38,779 nucleotides of DNA from an uncultured Collinsella sp. (lineage in GTDB: Bacteria > Actinomycetota > Coriobacteriia > Coriobacteriales > Coriobacteriaceae): NCBI GenBank assembly GCA_902478995.1, contig CABSNF010000009.1, positions 1 to 38,779 on the forward strand. Reading direction: 5' to 3'. How positions within the stretch are numbered: the stretch's first letter is position 1; every line of letters begins with the position of its first letter. Shown piece by piece: positions 15,299 to 24,099 of the stretch. Below the pieces are notes generated by a model that worked only from the letters and a program-made list of their open reading frames with translations, was not told the DNA's origin and made no database searches. A program made the position numbers and the translations under genes.

Positions 15299-17434
15299 CT
15301 AATGGATAAGCTTAAAGTCCAAGTGCCCACGCGTGGTATTGACGCGCGAGACCTCGATAATCACGCGCTGGCCCAGTTCATAGCGAGTCCCCGTGTCGGC
15401 GCCCGTCAGCGTAAGCGCGTCCTCGTCGAACTCGAACCACTCGTTGCCCAGGCTCTTGATCGAAACCAAGCCTTCGACCTGCGTTAGATCCAAGCGCACA
15501 AAGAGGCCCATGCTGCTAACCCACGAGACGGTTCCGGCATAGCGCTCGCCTAGACGGTCCTCATAGTACTGGGCAATCTTGATCTTTTGCGTCGCATGGC
15601 TGGCGGCATCTGCCGCGCGCTCGGCATCGCTGCATGCGCGGCAGATCTGCGGCAGAATGCGCGGCAGCGACTCGCGTCCCTTGCCGATCAGCCGCGGCGT
15701 ACGGACCAAGGCGTCCTTGCCGCCGAGCTGCTCATAGGCCAACTGCAGCTTGAGTACGCGGTGCACCACCAGATCGGGGTAGCGACGGATGGGACTCGTA
15801 AAGTGGCAGTAGCACGGCGCGGCGAGCGCAAAGTGGCCCTCGTTGCGCGGCTTGTACAGCGCGCGCTGCATGCTGCGCAGAAGCAGCGTGTTAACGAGCG
15901 GTGCGTTGGCCGTACCGGCGGCAGCATCGACTGCAGTCTGCAGCTCATCGGGGCTCCCCAGGGCAATACCGGCAGCACGGCGATCGTCGATGATGCCTAG
16001 CTGCGCCAGCGCAACGGCGGCACCGTGCAGGCTATCGGGGCTCGGATCCTCATGCACGCGATAGCAGGCCTCGATATCACGGTCTGCCAGCCACTCTGCA
16101 ACGCACTCGTTGGCGAGCAGCATGGCTTCCTCGATAAGCGACGTGGCACACGAACGCTCACGCGCCACAATCTGCACGGGCACTCCGTCCTCATCCAACA
16201 GAGCACGAATCTCGGCCGTGTCAAAATCGACCGAGCCGCGGGCGCGACGGATACGACGGCGGAGTTCGGCGAGTTCGTTAGCGGCGACAAGGAAATCGCC
16301 GAGGTCGACGTTGTAGCCGCGGGCGGCCTCCTCGCACGCAAGACCGCGCTCAAGCGCTTCCTCGCGCGAGGTCTCGGCAGCCGCAACATCCTCGGCCGCA
16401 CCCTCCAGCACCGAATACTCAACCGCGCCGGCACGCACCAGCAGCGCCTCGGCGCCATCATAGTCCATACGCACACGCGAGCGAATCACGCTGGGGCACG
16501 GATCGTAATGCCGCACGCGACCCTGTGCATCGAGCTCAATGTCAACGGTAAACGCAAGACGGTCCTCGTCAGGGCGAAGCGAGCACAGGTCACAGGACAG
16601 GCGTTCGGGCAGCATGGGAAGCACGCGATCGGCCAGATACACCGATGTCGTACGATGGCGAGCCTCAAGATCGATATGCCCGTCCCAAGCCACATAGTGT
16701 GAAACGTCGGCGATATGCACACCCAGCTTGTAGCCACCCTCGGGCGTGCGCTCCAGCGAAATGGCGTCGTCAAAGTCGCGCGCGTCGACTGGGTCGATCG
16801 TGATGACAAAGCGGTCGCGCAGATCGCGGCGGAGCGGGTCCTTAAGCGCCGCGGACACATCGAGCGAAAGCCCCTCGGCCTCGTCCAGCGCGGCCTCGGG
16901 ATAGCTATCGGTATAGCCGTAACGCGCCATCACATATTGAACGCCCAAATCGGGCGCGTCATCTCCGCCAATGCGGCGTTCGATCGTCACGGTACCCGAT
17001 TCCAAGCGCGTCGGGTAGGTCAAAATGCGCGCGACAACAGCATCACCCGGGTGGACACTCAGACGATCCGCCGAGGTATCCTCGGGCAGAATGAAGAAGT
17101 CGGCCTTCAGACGCGAATCGAGCGGCTCGATCACACCGAGCGGACCGGCGGTCTGGTACGTGCCCACCACGCTTATGGCTGCACGCTCAACCACGCTTTC
17201 GATCACGGCGCGCCGCTCACCGTGCGGGCTGTTCTTAATGCTCACGGCAACGGTATCGCCATCCATGATCTCGCGCTTACCGCGGCCCATGACCTTGTAG
17301 TCGCCGTTTTCGGTTACAACGTAGGCGCTATGCTCATGGAGCTGCACGCGCCCGGTCAGGCTCGGACGGCGTTCGCTGCGCACCGGCCCGCGCTGATTGC
17401 GAGCTCCACGCTTATGCTTGTTATTGCGCCCCAT
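15299..17434 (-). CDS. rnr: Ribonuclease R (RNase II/RNB family)
   Basis: 711-residue processive 3'-to-5' exoribonuclease that degrades structured RNA and works with SmpB/tmRNA on stalled messages. The first 25 residues are basic. Cold-shock-like RNA-binding domains cover about 28-190. The RNB catalytic domain carries the metal-binding aspartates in DPVDARDFDDA (214-224). A C-terminal S1 domain starts near ERYAGTVSWVSSMGLFVRL and ends at HLDFKLIH with no long lysine tail. The start at 17434 has AGGAGG upstream. It lies about 135 bases downstream of ftsX but after a terminator, so it is a separate unit. Confidence 0.95.
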   Translation of the reverse strand: MGRNNKHKRGARNQRGPVRSERRPSLTGRVQLHEHSAYVVTENGDYKVMGRGKREIMDGDTVAVSIKNSPHGERRAVIESVVERAAISVVGTYQTAGPLGVIEPLDSRLKADFFILPEDTSADRLSVHPGDAVVARILTYPTRLESGTVTIERRIGGDDAPDLGVQYVMARYGYTDSYPEAALDEAEGLSLDVSAALKDPLRRDLRDRFVITIDPVDARDFDDAISLERTPEGGYKLGVHIADVSHYVAWDGHIDLEARHRTTSVYLADRVLPMLPERLSCDLCSLRPDEDRLAFTVDIELDAQGRVRHYDPCPSVIRSRVRMDYDGAEALLVRAGAVEYSVLEGAAEDVAAAETSREEALERGLACEEAARGYNVDLGDFLVAANELAELRRRIRRARGSVDFDTAEIRALLDEDGVPVQIVARERSCATSLIEEAMLLANECVAEWLADRDIEACYRVHEDPSPDSLHGAAVALAQLGIIDDRRAAGIALGSPDELQTAVDAAAGTANAPLVNTLLLRSMQRALYKPRNEGHFALAAPCYCHFTSPIRRYPDLVVHRVLKLQLAYEQLGGKDALVRTPRLIGKGRESLPRILPQICRACSDAERAADAASHATQKIKIAQYYEDRLGERYAGTVSWVSSMGLFVRLDLTQVEGLVSIKSLGNEWFEFDEDALTLTGADTGTRYELGQRVIIEVSRVNTTRGHLDFKLIH

Positions 17435-17511
17435 GGCGCCTCCTAACTATCGATTGCGAACTCCAAAGAGTCTACCCAAATGATTCGCTTTCCTGCCGTC
17501 CCCTAGGAATC

Positions 17512-17545
17512 AAAAAACGGGCCGCCCCATAAGAGACGACCCGTT
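17512..17545 (-). terminator. Terminator of the ftsE-ftsX operon
   Basis: A stem beginning AACGGG and ending CCCGTT (17516-17545) runs on the minus strand into TTTTTT. It lies 25 bases past the ftsX stop. Confidence 0.8.
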
Positions 17546-17569
17546 GGAAGGGATGAATTCCAGGCATGC

Positions 17570-18490
17570 CTACACGCGCAGGTAGCGGCGCATGGCAATG
17601 GCAGAACCAAAGAGACCGATAATCACGCCGACCAGAATCAGCGCAGCATAGGTCACCAGGTAGTACTGCGTCGGCAGGGCAAACGACATCCAGCCGATGC
17701 TCTCCTGCAGACGCGGAATCATCAGATTGCGCAGCAGCTCCAGAACGCCGATGGAAAGCAGCGAGCCCAAAATGGCCTGCAGTACGCCCTCGGTGATAAA
17801 CGGGCCGCGAATGAAGCCGTTGCTGGCACCGACCAGACGCATAATCGCAATCTCACGACGACGCGCCGTAATGGACAGGCGAATCGTGTTGTTGATAAAG
17901 ATGAATGCGATAAAGGTCAGAAGGCCAACGAGCACCACGGCGGCGATGCGGATGTAGTTGGTCACCTGGAACAGGCGGCTCACTCCCTCCTGGCCGTACA
18001 GCACGTTCGCGTTGACGTCGCCGTCATCCGCGATCTTCTGGAAATCGGCATCCTTCTTGAGCTTCTTTGCCGTGCTCTCGACCTTGGACGGATCGTCCAT
18101 CTCAATAGCGAAGGAAGCCGGCAGCGGGTTCTGGCCATCGAGCGCGCTCATGGTGGCGTCGGCGTTGCCCGACATCTTGCTCGTATACTCGGCCAGCGCG
18201 TCGTCCTTGTCCTTATAGGTCACGGACTTGACGTTATTCCACGTCTTAAGCTCGGCCTCAAAAGCCTGAACATCGGCCTGATCGGCGTCATCACTAATGA
18301 ACGCGTTGATGACAACCTGATCCTCGACGGTGCCGATCACGGAGTTCAGCATCGCAGAGCCCATGATGAACAGGCCGATGATAAACAGCGAAAGGAAGAT
18401 CGTGATGACGGCGCCGAGCGAGGTAGTCCAGTTACGGAAGAAGTGGCTGATTGCCTCTTTGAAGGAGTAGCCCACGTTAGTTGGTGCCAT
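17570..18490 (-). CDS. ftsX: Cell-division protein FtsX
   Basis: 306-residue permease-like membrane protein that pairs with FtsE and activates peptidoglycan hydrolases at the septum. It has a cytoplasmic N-terminus, a first helix near 25-48, an extracellular domain of about 110 residues (50-165) that in relatives binds hydrolases or their adaptors, and three further helices near 178-205, 225-250 and 275-298. The loop SITARRREIAIMRLVGASNG is typical. The start overlaps the ftsE end by 14 bases, with GGGAGG inside the ftsE tail, so translation is coupled. Confidence 0.95.
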   Translation of the reverse strand: MAPTNVGYSFKEAISHFFRNWTTSLGAVITIFLSLFIIGLFIMGSAMLNSVIGTVEDQVVINAFISDDADQADVQAFEAELKTWNNVKSVTYKDKDDALAEYTSKMSGNADATMSALDGQNPLPASFAIEMDDPSKVESTAKKLKKDADFQKIADDGDVNANVLYGQEGVSRLFQVTNYIRIAAVVLVGLLTFIAFIFINNTIRLSITARRREIAIMRLVGASNGFIRGPFITEGVLQAILGSLLSIGVLELLRNLMIPRLQESIGWMSFALPTQYYLVTYAALILVGVIIGLFGSAIAMRRYLRV

Positions 18491-19697
18491 AGTTGCCGTA
18501 ACCTCCCCTCTCCTGGTCGCGGATGACGTGGCCGCCCTCGAGGGCGATCACGCGACGGTGCATGCTATCGACCATCTCGCGGTCGTGCGTGGCGACGATC
18601 ACGGTGGTGCCGGTGCGGTTAATACGCTCAAGCAGCTTCATGATGCCCAGCGAGATCGCCGGGTCGAGGTTGCCCGTGGGCTCGTCGCAGATCAGCAGCG
18701 GCGGACGGTTGACCATAGCACGGGCGACGGCAACGCGCTGCTGCTCGCCACCGGAAAGCTGGTCGGGCAGCGAGTCCATCTGATCGGCCAGACCGACCAG
18801 GCGCAGCACCTCGGGCACCTGGCTGCGAATGACGCCCTTGGGCTTGCCGATGCACTGCAGGGCAAACGCCACGTTTTCGTAGGCGGTCTTTTGCGGCAGA
18901 AGCTTAAAGTCCTGGAACACGGCGCCAATCTGGCGGCGCAGGAACGGAACCTTGCGGTTCTTGATCTTCATGAGGTCCTGACCGGCAACCAGGATGCGGC
19001 CGCTCGTCGGCTTGACGTCGCGGTTGAGCGTCGACAGCAGCGTGGTCTTACCCGAGCCGGAGTGACCGACCAGGAAGACGAACTCGCCCGGATAGATCTC
19101 GATGTTGATGTCGTCGAGTGCAGGCTTGTTGGGCTGTGCCGGATAGATCTTGGTGACATGCTCCATAAGGATGACGGGCTCGACACCGGCCTGCTTGGCC
19201 ATCTTCTTGCGGCTGGCCTGCGGATCGATGGGCGCAAACACCGACGTAAAATCGGGGTTGTTGAGCGCGTTATCGAGGCTTGCGACCTCGGCTGCCTGAT
19301 CGCTCTCGACCACCGGGGCAGCAGGCTGCGTGGGGTCGGGAATAGCGGCAAAGAGACCGGACTGCGCAGGCTGAGGAGCCGGCGTCGCAGGGGCCAAGGG
19401 GTCGGGAATGCCGGCCATGGTAGGCTGCGGCGTGGCGGCACCAGCCTGAGGCTGCTCCACGCGAGCGGTCACGGCCTGAACGGGCTCAAAACCCGCCGTG
19501 CCGGAAAGCGCGACATCGCTGGTTGGATTGTAGGCAAAGGGATCGGATGCCGGCTGTGCCTGATCTGCCGGCTGAGCGGGGGCCTGAGCAACAGGCTGGC
19601 CCTCTGAATCCGGAGTGGCGAAACGACTGCCCTGGACGCCTGCCTGCGTCTTGGGGGCATCATCGCCCGCACCGGAGGTACGGAAGTGGTTACCCAC
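18477..19697 (-). CDS. ftsE: Cell-division ATPase FtsE with long disordered N-terminal extension
   Basis: 406 residues, about 180 more than E. coli FtsE. The ABC ATPase domain spans about 174-400: Walker A GHSGSGKTT (211-219), signature LSGGEQQRVAVARA, Walker B LLICDEPTGNLDP, H-loop VATHD. It powers FtsX. The first 170 residues are Pro/Ala/Gln-rich and probably disordered, with near-repeats GIPDP (96-100) and AIPDP (118-122). The start is GTG 19697 with AAGGAG 6 bases upstream. No good ribosome site precedes the internal methionine just before the ATPase domain (residue 166), so the extension looks genuine. Confidence 0.93.
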   Translation of the reverse strand: MGNHFRTSGAGDDAPKTQAGVQGSRFATPDSEGQPVAQAPAQPADQAQPASDPFAYNPTSDVALSGTAGFEPVQAVTARVEQPQAGAATPQPTMAGIPDPLAPATPAPQPAQSGLFAAIPDPTQPAAPVVESDQAAEVASLDNALNNPDFTSVFAPIDPQASRKKMAKQAGVEPVILMEHVTKIYPAQPNKPALDDINIEIYPGEFVFLVGHSGSGKTTLLSTLNRDVKPTSGRILVAGQDLMKIKNRKVPFLRRQIGAVFQDFKLLPQKTAYENVAFALQCIGKPKGVIRSQVPEVLRLVGLADQMDSLPDQLSGGEQQRVAVARAMVNRPPLLICDEPTGNLDPAISLGIMKLLERINRTGTTVIVATHDREMVDSMHRRVIALEGGHVIRDQERGGYGNYGTN

Positions 19698-19801
19698 TGG
19701 TGCTCCTTATCGTCGTGCGTTTAAACTACATGAGCGCTTTGTATTTTAGCAGCATTAGCTTTGCTGCACATAAGAAGCATGGCGTGGTTAGGGATCCCGT
19801 C

Positions 19802-19924
19802 GGCCGGACACAGGGTTACTCTCCAAATCGTCCTCGGACATGTCGGAGCCCCCGCTGCGTGCTTCGCGCGGCGGGGGCTCCTCCGTCCTGCGGAAAGATT
19901 TGGAGAGTAACCCTGTGCCCGGCC
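19802..19924. repeat. 123-bp long hairpin element F
   Basis: The arms 19802-19829 and 19897-19924 are complementary over 28 bases with one mismatch (core CACAGGGTTACTCTCCAAAT). Inside is a second stem, GGAGCCCCCGC with GCGGGGGCTCC. It sits in the 512-base divergent gap between ftsE (-) and the zinc-ribbon gene (+). The rest of that gap holds repeat B copy 2 at 20054 and no gene I can support. Confidence 0.85.
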
Positions 19925-20053
19925 TGCGATAACTAAGGGGTCGCCGCGTTTATCTTGAGGTGCTGCATATGCAAAGCTGGAAGGGTCTGAATTGCGCTTT
20001 GTCGATATATGCCCTTTTTCCTGATGGGACCGTGCTTGAGGGGCGTCTTCATG

Positions 20054-20120
20054 AGTTGCGGTGAAATAGGGACTGTTTTACCAGTTAAAAGGTCTAATCA
20101 GTCCCTATTTCACCGCAACT
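20054..20120. repeat. Palindromic repeat B, copy 2
   Basis: The 22-bp arms (20054-20075 and 20099-20120) are perfectly complementary. The 23-base loop again has a small inner stem, ACC with GGT, where copies 1 and 3 have AGCC with GGC. It lies 89 bases upstream of the zinc-ribbon gene start. Confidence 0.9.
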
Positions 20121-20209
20121 TAAATTAAGGCTAATTGTTGCGCAACTCGAATTTGAATTAACGATTTACATTGGCCTCGATAGGAACGTCTATGGTTGCG
20201 GGAGCTGGT

Positions 20210-20941
20210 ATGAATTGTCCTTATTGTGGTGCTGAGTTGAGCAATGGCGTGAGGTATTGCACAACATGTGGGGTTGCCATCCATGGCATGTCGACTAATT
20301 CTGCAATTCGGGTAAAGCCTCGGAATCACATTGCGGTTGTTCTTACCTGCATGTTGGCAATTGCCATTGTCGGCGGCAGTTGTTTAGGTCTTCATCTGCG
20401 GCAAGCATTGTCTTGTTTTATATCGGCTCATTCGGAGCATGCTATTGTGCTCAACATCTCTGCCGCAGGTTGGGATACCGATAGCGGGGCCTCACGTGTC
20501 CCGATACACATTACGGGCAAGACCGTCGACGGGATAACGGTCGACAAAGTTGAGTTCGTCGCCTCCGACGGTTCCGGTATCAGCCTCATTCAAGGTGTGT
20601 ACACGCTCGAGGCGGCAGGTTCCCCCATCGCCACCGATGGCAAGATTTATCAAATTCCCTGTACGAGCGCGACGCTCGTCCTCGACGATGTCTTTGCCGC
20701 AGGCGAAACGATCGATCTCGCCGAGCTCGCTGAGCAGGATTCGATACTCACCTTCTGCCCCATCGATGCCGGCGATATGACTAACAACGAAATCTATGAT
20801 GCCGCCCTACTCGCCATGGCATATAAAGGCGACGACGCCCCCGATGTTGCCGCACTGTGCCAAGCGGCAATCGACCGACGTGACGGCACCGGCACAAGCG
20901 GGAACGCCTTCGAAAGTTGCGGTGAAATACGGATTAATTGA
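20210..20941 (+). CDS. Zinc-ribbon, single-pass membrane protein of unknown function
   Basis: 243 residues. An N-terminal zinc ribbon has two knuckles, CPYCG at residue 3 and CTTCG near 21. A membrane helix follows at about 43-65 (IAVVLTCMLAIAIVGGSCLG), and then an extracytoplasmic domain of about 170 residues with Thr/Val/Asp-rich beta-like sequence. Similar zinc-ribbon plus helix proteins are common in gut Firmicutes and Actinobacteria; their role is unknown. The start at 20210 has GGGAG 5 bases upstream. The last nine codons (SCGEIRIN and stop) lie inside repeat B copy 3, so the original C-terminus was probably replaced. The early part of the gene looks less GC-rich than its neighbours, hinting at acquisition. 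Confidence 0.75.
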   Translation: MNCPYCGAELSNGVRYCTTCGVAIHGMSTNSAIRVKPRNHIAVVLTCMLAIAIVGGSCLGLHLRQALSCFISAHSEHAIVLNISAAGWDTDSGASRVPIHITGKTVDGITVDKVEFVASDGSGISLIQGVYTLEAAGSPIATDGKIYQIPCTSATLVLDDVFAAGETIDLAELAEQDSILTFCPIDAGDMTNNEIYDAALLAMAYKGDDAPDVAALCQAAIDRRDGTGTSGNAFESCGEIRIN

Positions 20942-20981
20942 GCCTTTAAGCTGGCAAAACAGTCCTTATTTCACCGCAGCT
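20915..20981. repeat. Palindromic repeat B, copy 3, overlapping a gene end
   Basis: Arms at 20915-20936 and 20960-20981 have about four mismatches around a 23-base loop, the same 22-23-22 geometry as copies 1 and 2. Its left arm supplies the stop codon of the zinc-ribbon gene. Copies 2 and 3 bracket that gene. Confidence 0.85.
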
Positions 20982-20982
20982 G

Positions 20983-21013
20983 AAACAGGGGCGCTCTCCA
21001 AGAGAGCGCCCCT
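20983..21013 (-). terminator. Terminator of the split transketolase operon
   Basis: A 12-bp perfect stem (20987-20998 with 21002-21013, AGGGGCGCTCTC) with a 3-base loop is followed on the minus strand by TGTTTC. It lies 49 bases past the downstream transketolase stop. Confidence 0.75.
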
Positions 21014-21062
21014 GCCGGGTTTCCATAGTTCTGGCGAAGCAGTCCTTGAGATCCGCCTTGCC

Positions 21063-22004
21063 TTATGCCAAGAACTCCTTGGTGGTTGCCACGATGTTGG
21101 CGGCGTCCAGGCCGTACTTGTGCAGGAGCTCGGCGCCCGGGCCGGACTCACCGAAGGTGTCGTTGACGCCGATCTTCTTGAGCGGCGTCGGGCACTGCTC
21201 ACACAGGACGTCGGCAACGGCGCTGCCCAGGCCACCGATTACAGAATGCTCCTCGACGGTCACGACGTGGCCGGTCTTGGTGGCGCTCTTGACGATCAGG
21301 TCGGCATCGATGGGCTTGATGGTGTGCATGTTGATGACCTCGGCGTCGATGCCCTCGGCAGCGAGCTGCTCGGCGGCCTCGAGAGCCTCGCCGACCATCA
21401 GGCCGCAGGCGATGATGGTCACATCGGCGCCCTCGCGCATGACAATGCCCTTACCCAACTCGAACTTGTAGGTCTCGGGGTCGTTGATAACCGGCGAGGC
21501 CAGACGGGCAAAGCGCATGTACACCGGACCGTCGCACTCGTAGGCGGCGCGCGTCACGGCGCGGGCCTCCACGTCGTCGGCGGGAACAATCACGGTCATG
21601 CCGGGGATGACGCGCATCAGGGCGATATCCTCGCAGCACTGGTGCGTGGCGCCATCCTCGCCCACCGAGATACCGGCGTGCGTGGCACCGATCTTAACGT
21701 TAAGGTGCGGGTAGCCGATGGAGTTACGGACCTGCTCAAAGGCGCGACCGGCAGCGAACATGGCAAAGGTGCTCGCGAAGGCAACACGACCGGTGGTCGC
21801 GATACCGGCGGCAACACCCATCAGGTTGCTCTCGGCGATACCCACGTCGAAAAAGCGGTCGGGGCAAGCGGCCTTAAATTTGCCGGTCTGCGTGGCGGCG
21901 GCCAGGTCGGCGTCGAGGACCACAAAGTCATCGTGCTCGTTGGCGAGCTCGACGAGGGCCTCGCCGTAGCTTACGCGCGTGGCGATTTTCTTGACGTCTG
22001 CCAT
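21063..22004 (-). CDS. Transketolase, C-terminal subunit
   Basis: 313 residues carrying the pyrimidine-binding and C-terminal domains of a two-gene transketolase. Motifs are VVLDADLAAATQTGKF, FFDVGIAESNLMGVAAGIA (the catalytic Glu in GIAE), ATHAGISVGEDGATHQ, and the C-terminal VTVEEHSVIGGLGSAVADV. With the N-terminal subunit it moves two-carbon units between sugar phosphates in the non-oxidative pentose phosphate pathway. The start at 22004 is 1 base after the stop of the N-terminal subunit gene, with GAGGAG inside that gene's end, so translation is coupled. Related pyruvate or DXP synthase subunits are possible but fit less well. Confidence 0.92.
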   Translation of the reverse strand: MADVKKIATRVSYGEALVELANEHDDFVVLDADLAAATQTGKFKAACPDRFFDVGIAESNLMGVAAGIATTGRVAFASTFAMFAAGRAFEQVRNSIGYPHLNVKIGATHAGISVGEDGATHQCCEDIALMRVIPGMTVIVPADDVEARAVTRAAYECDGPVYMRFARLASPVINDPETYKFELGKGIVMREGADVTIIACGLMVGEALEAAEQLAAEGIDAEVINMHTIKPIDADLIVKSATKTGHVVTVEEHSVIGGLGSAVADVLCEQCPTPLKKIGVNDTFGESGPGAELLHKYGLDAANIVATTKEFLA

Positions 22005-22005
22005 C

Positions 22006-22836
22006 CTAGAGCTCCTCTCCGGCGGCCGTGAGCTCTGCCATGGCCTGCTCAAACTGTTCATCGTTGGGGGCCTTGCCGTGCCAACCAACCTGGTTCTCCA
22101 TAAAGGAAACGCCCTTGCCCTTCATGGTCTCGGCGATAATGGCGGTCGGCTGCCCCTTGGTGGCGCGAGCCTCGGCAAAGGCGGCGCGGATCTGGTCGAA
22201 GTCGTTGCCGTCGGCGAGCTCCACCACGTGGAACTTAAAGGCGCGGAACTTGTCGGCGAGCGGCATGGGGTCGTTGACCTCCTCGACGGGGCCGTCGATC
22301 TGCAGGCCGTTGTGGTCGACGATCACGCAGAGGTTATCGAGCTGCTGGTTGCCGGCAAACATGGCGGCCTCCCAGACCTGGCCCTCCTCGCTCTCGCCAT
22401 CGCCCAGCAGGGCGTACGTGCGGTAAGTATCGCCCCAGTGCTTGGCGGCAACCGCCATGCCCACGGCGGCGGAAATGCCCTGGCCGAGCGAACCGGTGGA
22501 CATGTCAACGCCCGGGGTGTCGTTCATGTTGGGATGACCCTGCAGGTGACTGCCGATGTGGCGCAGCGTCTCGAGATCCTCCTTGGGGAAGAACCCACGC
22601 TCGGCGAGCACGGCGTACAGGCCCGGAGCGCAATGGCCCTTGGAGAGCACAAAACGATCGCGGTCGGCCTTGCGGGGATCGGCCGGGTCGACGTTCATTT
22701 CCTCAAAATACAGATAGGTCATGATATCGGCAGCGCCGAGCGAACCGCCCGGATGGCCGGACTTGGCAGCGTGCACGCCGGTGACGATGCCCTTCCTTAC
22801 CTCGTTGGCAACCTTTTTGAGCTCTTCGTCGCTCAT
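22006..22836 (-). CDS. Transketolase, N-terminal subunit
   Basis: 276 residues with the thiamine-diphosphate-binding domain: SGHPGGSLGAADI, RFVLSKGHCAPGLYA, STGSLGQGISAAVGMA, and the Mg-TPP motif LGDGESEEGQVWEA followed by VDHNGLQIDG. The active enzyme needs the downstream subunit; the split arrangement is common in Firmicutes, Actinobacteria and archaea. The start has AAGGAAGG upstream. The 207 bases between this gene and the YitT-family gene hold no gene or clear promoter I can support. Confidence 0.93.
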   Translation of the reverse strand: MSDEELKKVANEVRKGIVTGVHAAKSGHPGGSLGAADIMTYLYFEEMNVDPADPRKADRDRFVLSKGHCAPGLYAVLAERGFFPKEDLETLRHIGSHLQGHPNMNDTPGVDMSTGSLGQGISAAVGMAVAAKHWGDTYRTYALLGDGESEEGQVWEAAMFAGNQQLDNLCVIVDHNGLQIDGPVEEVNDPMPLADKFRAFKFHVVELADGNDFDQIRAAFAEARATKGQPTAIIAETMKGKGVSFMENQVGWHGKAPNDEQFEQAMAELTAAGEEL

Positions 22837-23043
22837 TGTGCCTTCCTTTCATCCTCATTAGACAAAATGCGCACGGCACCGAAGGTAATCCCAACACAGC
22901 CGCAATGCACGTACGTCATTCATTATGCTGGAAACTGATGGCTTTACCAGAGTTTTTATCATTATTTGAACAATTTAGCAGGCAGAACCGCTGATGAAAC
23001 GGTTTATCAATGTGAACGTCTTTTGGATGGAACGCGGTCGCCC

Positions 23044-23934
23044 CTACGCGCTAATGTCCTTGAATCCCTCGCCGAAGGCTTCCGTAACGTCAGCGACCGT
23101 CACAATGGCGTGAGGATCGCGCTCGCGCACGATCGTCTTGAGGGTATTGAGCTCTCGACGGCTCACGATGACCATAATCACCGGCTTCTCGGCACCCGAA
23201 TACATGCCAGTCGCCTTAAACTTGGTACAACCACGACCCAGGCCATACATGATATCGGCAGCGATATCAGGGAACTTGTCCGAGATGATGAGGACCATAC
23301 GGCGTTTGTTGCCACCATCGACCACGGCATCGATCACGTAGCCGCTAATGACCATCGAAAGACCTGCATACAGTGCGTTTTCGATTGAAAAGACCGGAGC
23401 CGACAACGCGCATACGGCAACATCGATCGCCATGACGGTCGAGCCCACGGGCAGTGAGGTATTACGCGAGATGATTTGGCCAATCGTGTCCGAGCCGCCG
23501 GTGTTGGCACCGGCGCGCAACACCATGCCGTAACCGATGCCCGTAATAATGCCGCCCCACATGGCAGGGAGCATCAGGTCCGCATCCGCCAGAGGTGCTA
23601 CAAACGGGGCGAACAGATCGGTAAAGAAGCCCAGCAGCACAAAGCCCGTCGCGGTCTGCACCACGTAGAACATGCCGCCCTCGCGCATAACGACCAGCAA
23701 CAGCAAGGCGTTCATCACGATCGTCTGAATACCAACGGGAAGCGATAGGCCACGCGATGCGCCGACCGCCTGGATAATGGTGGCAAGGCCCGTAACGCCA
23801 CCGGCAGCAAGGCCGTTGGGAATCAAAAACAGGTCGGTCGCAATAGCGGCCAAGGCACACCCCAACATGATCTGGGGCAGGTCGTGAAAGAAGTTCATCG
23901 AAAGAATGCGCTTGATGTCCAGACGATATGCCAT
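23044..23934 (-). CDS. YitT-family membrane protein with DUF2179 domain
   Basis: 296 residues. Five to six membrane helices fill residues 15-190 (motifs FLIPNGLAAGGVTGLA, WGGIITGIGYGMVLRAGANTGGSD), followed by a cytoplasmic DUF2179 domain of about 85 residues (GRGCTKFKATGMYSG, VIMVIVSRRELNTLK). The substrate is unknown; the family is widespread and possibly a transporter. The start at 23934 has GGGAGG upstream. A terminator hairpin ends only a few bases before that ribosome site, so either a promoter lies very close or the hairpin attenuates transcription. Confidence 0.9.
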   Translation of the reverse strand: MAYRLDIKRILSMNFFHDLPQIMLGCALAAIATDLFLIPNGLAAGGVTGLATIIQAVGASRGLSLPVGIQTIVMNALLLLVVMREGGMFYVVQTATGFVLLGFFTDLFAPFVAPLADADLMLPAMWGGIITGIGYGMVLRAGANTGGSDTIGQIISRNTSLPVGSTVMAIDVAVCALSAPVFSIENALYAGLSMVISGYVIDAVVDGGNKRRMVLIISDKFPDIAADIMYGLGRGCTKFKATGMYSGAEKPVIMVIVSRRELNTLKTIVRERDPHAIVTVADVTEAFGEGFKDISA

Positions 23935-23946
23935 GCTGCCTCCCTC

Positions 23947-23975
23947 AAAAAAGCGCACCCCATCGGATGCGCTTT
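23947..23975 (-). terminator. Terminator hairpin directly upstream of the YitT-family gene
   Basis: The stem AAAGCGCATCC/GGGTGCGCTTT (23950-23960 with 23965-23975) runs on the minus strand into TTTTTTGAGGGAGG. The U-run therefore abuts the ribosome site. Confidence 0.8.
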
Positions 23976-24014
23976 GAACTTCTTCTTGTATTCGATTCTA
24001 CCGATTCGCCGGAC

Positions 24015-24038
24015 AAAAACCACCCCTGCGCAGGGTTT
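24015..24038 (-). terminator. Probable prfB terminator
   Basis: On the minus strand AAACC and GGTTT flank a CTGCGCAGG core, followed by a T run (complement of 24015-24019). It lies about 60 bases past the prfB stop. Confidence 0.5.
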
Positions 24039-24099
24039 ATTCTGGATACAAACCCGTCCAACCGTTGGGCTTGGCATCGGCTTGAAGCCACCCGATGTT

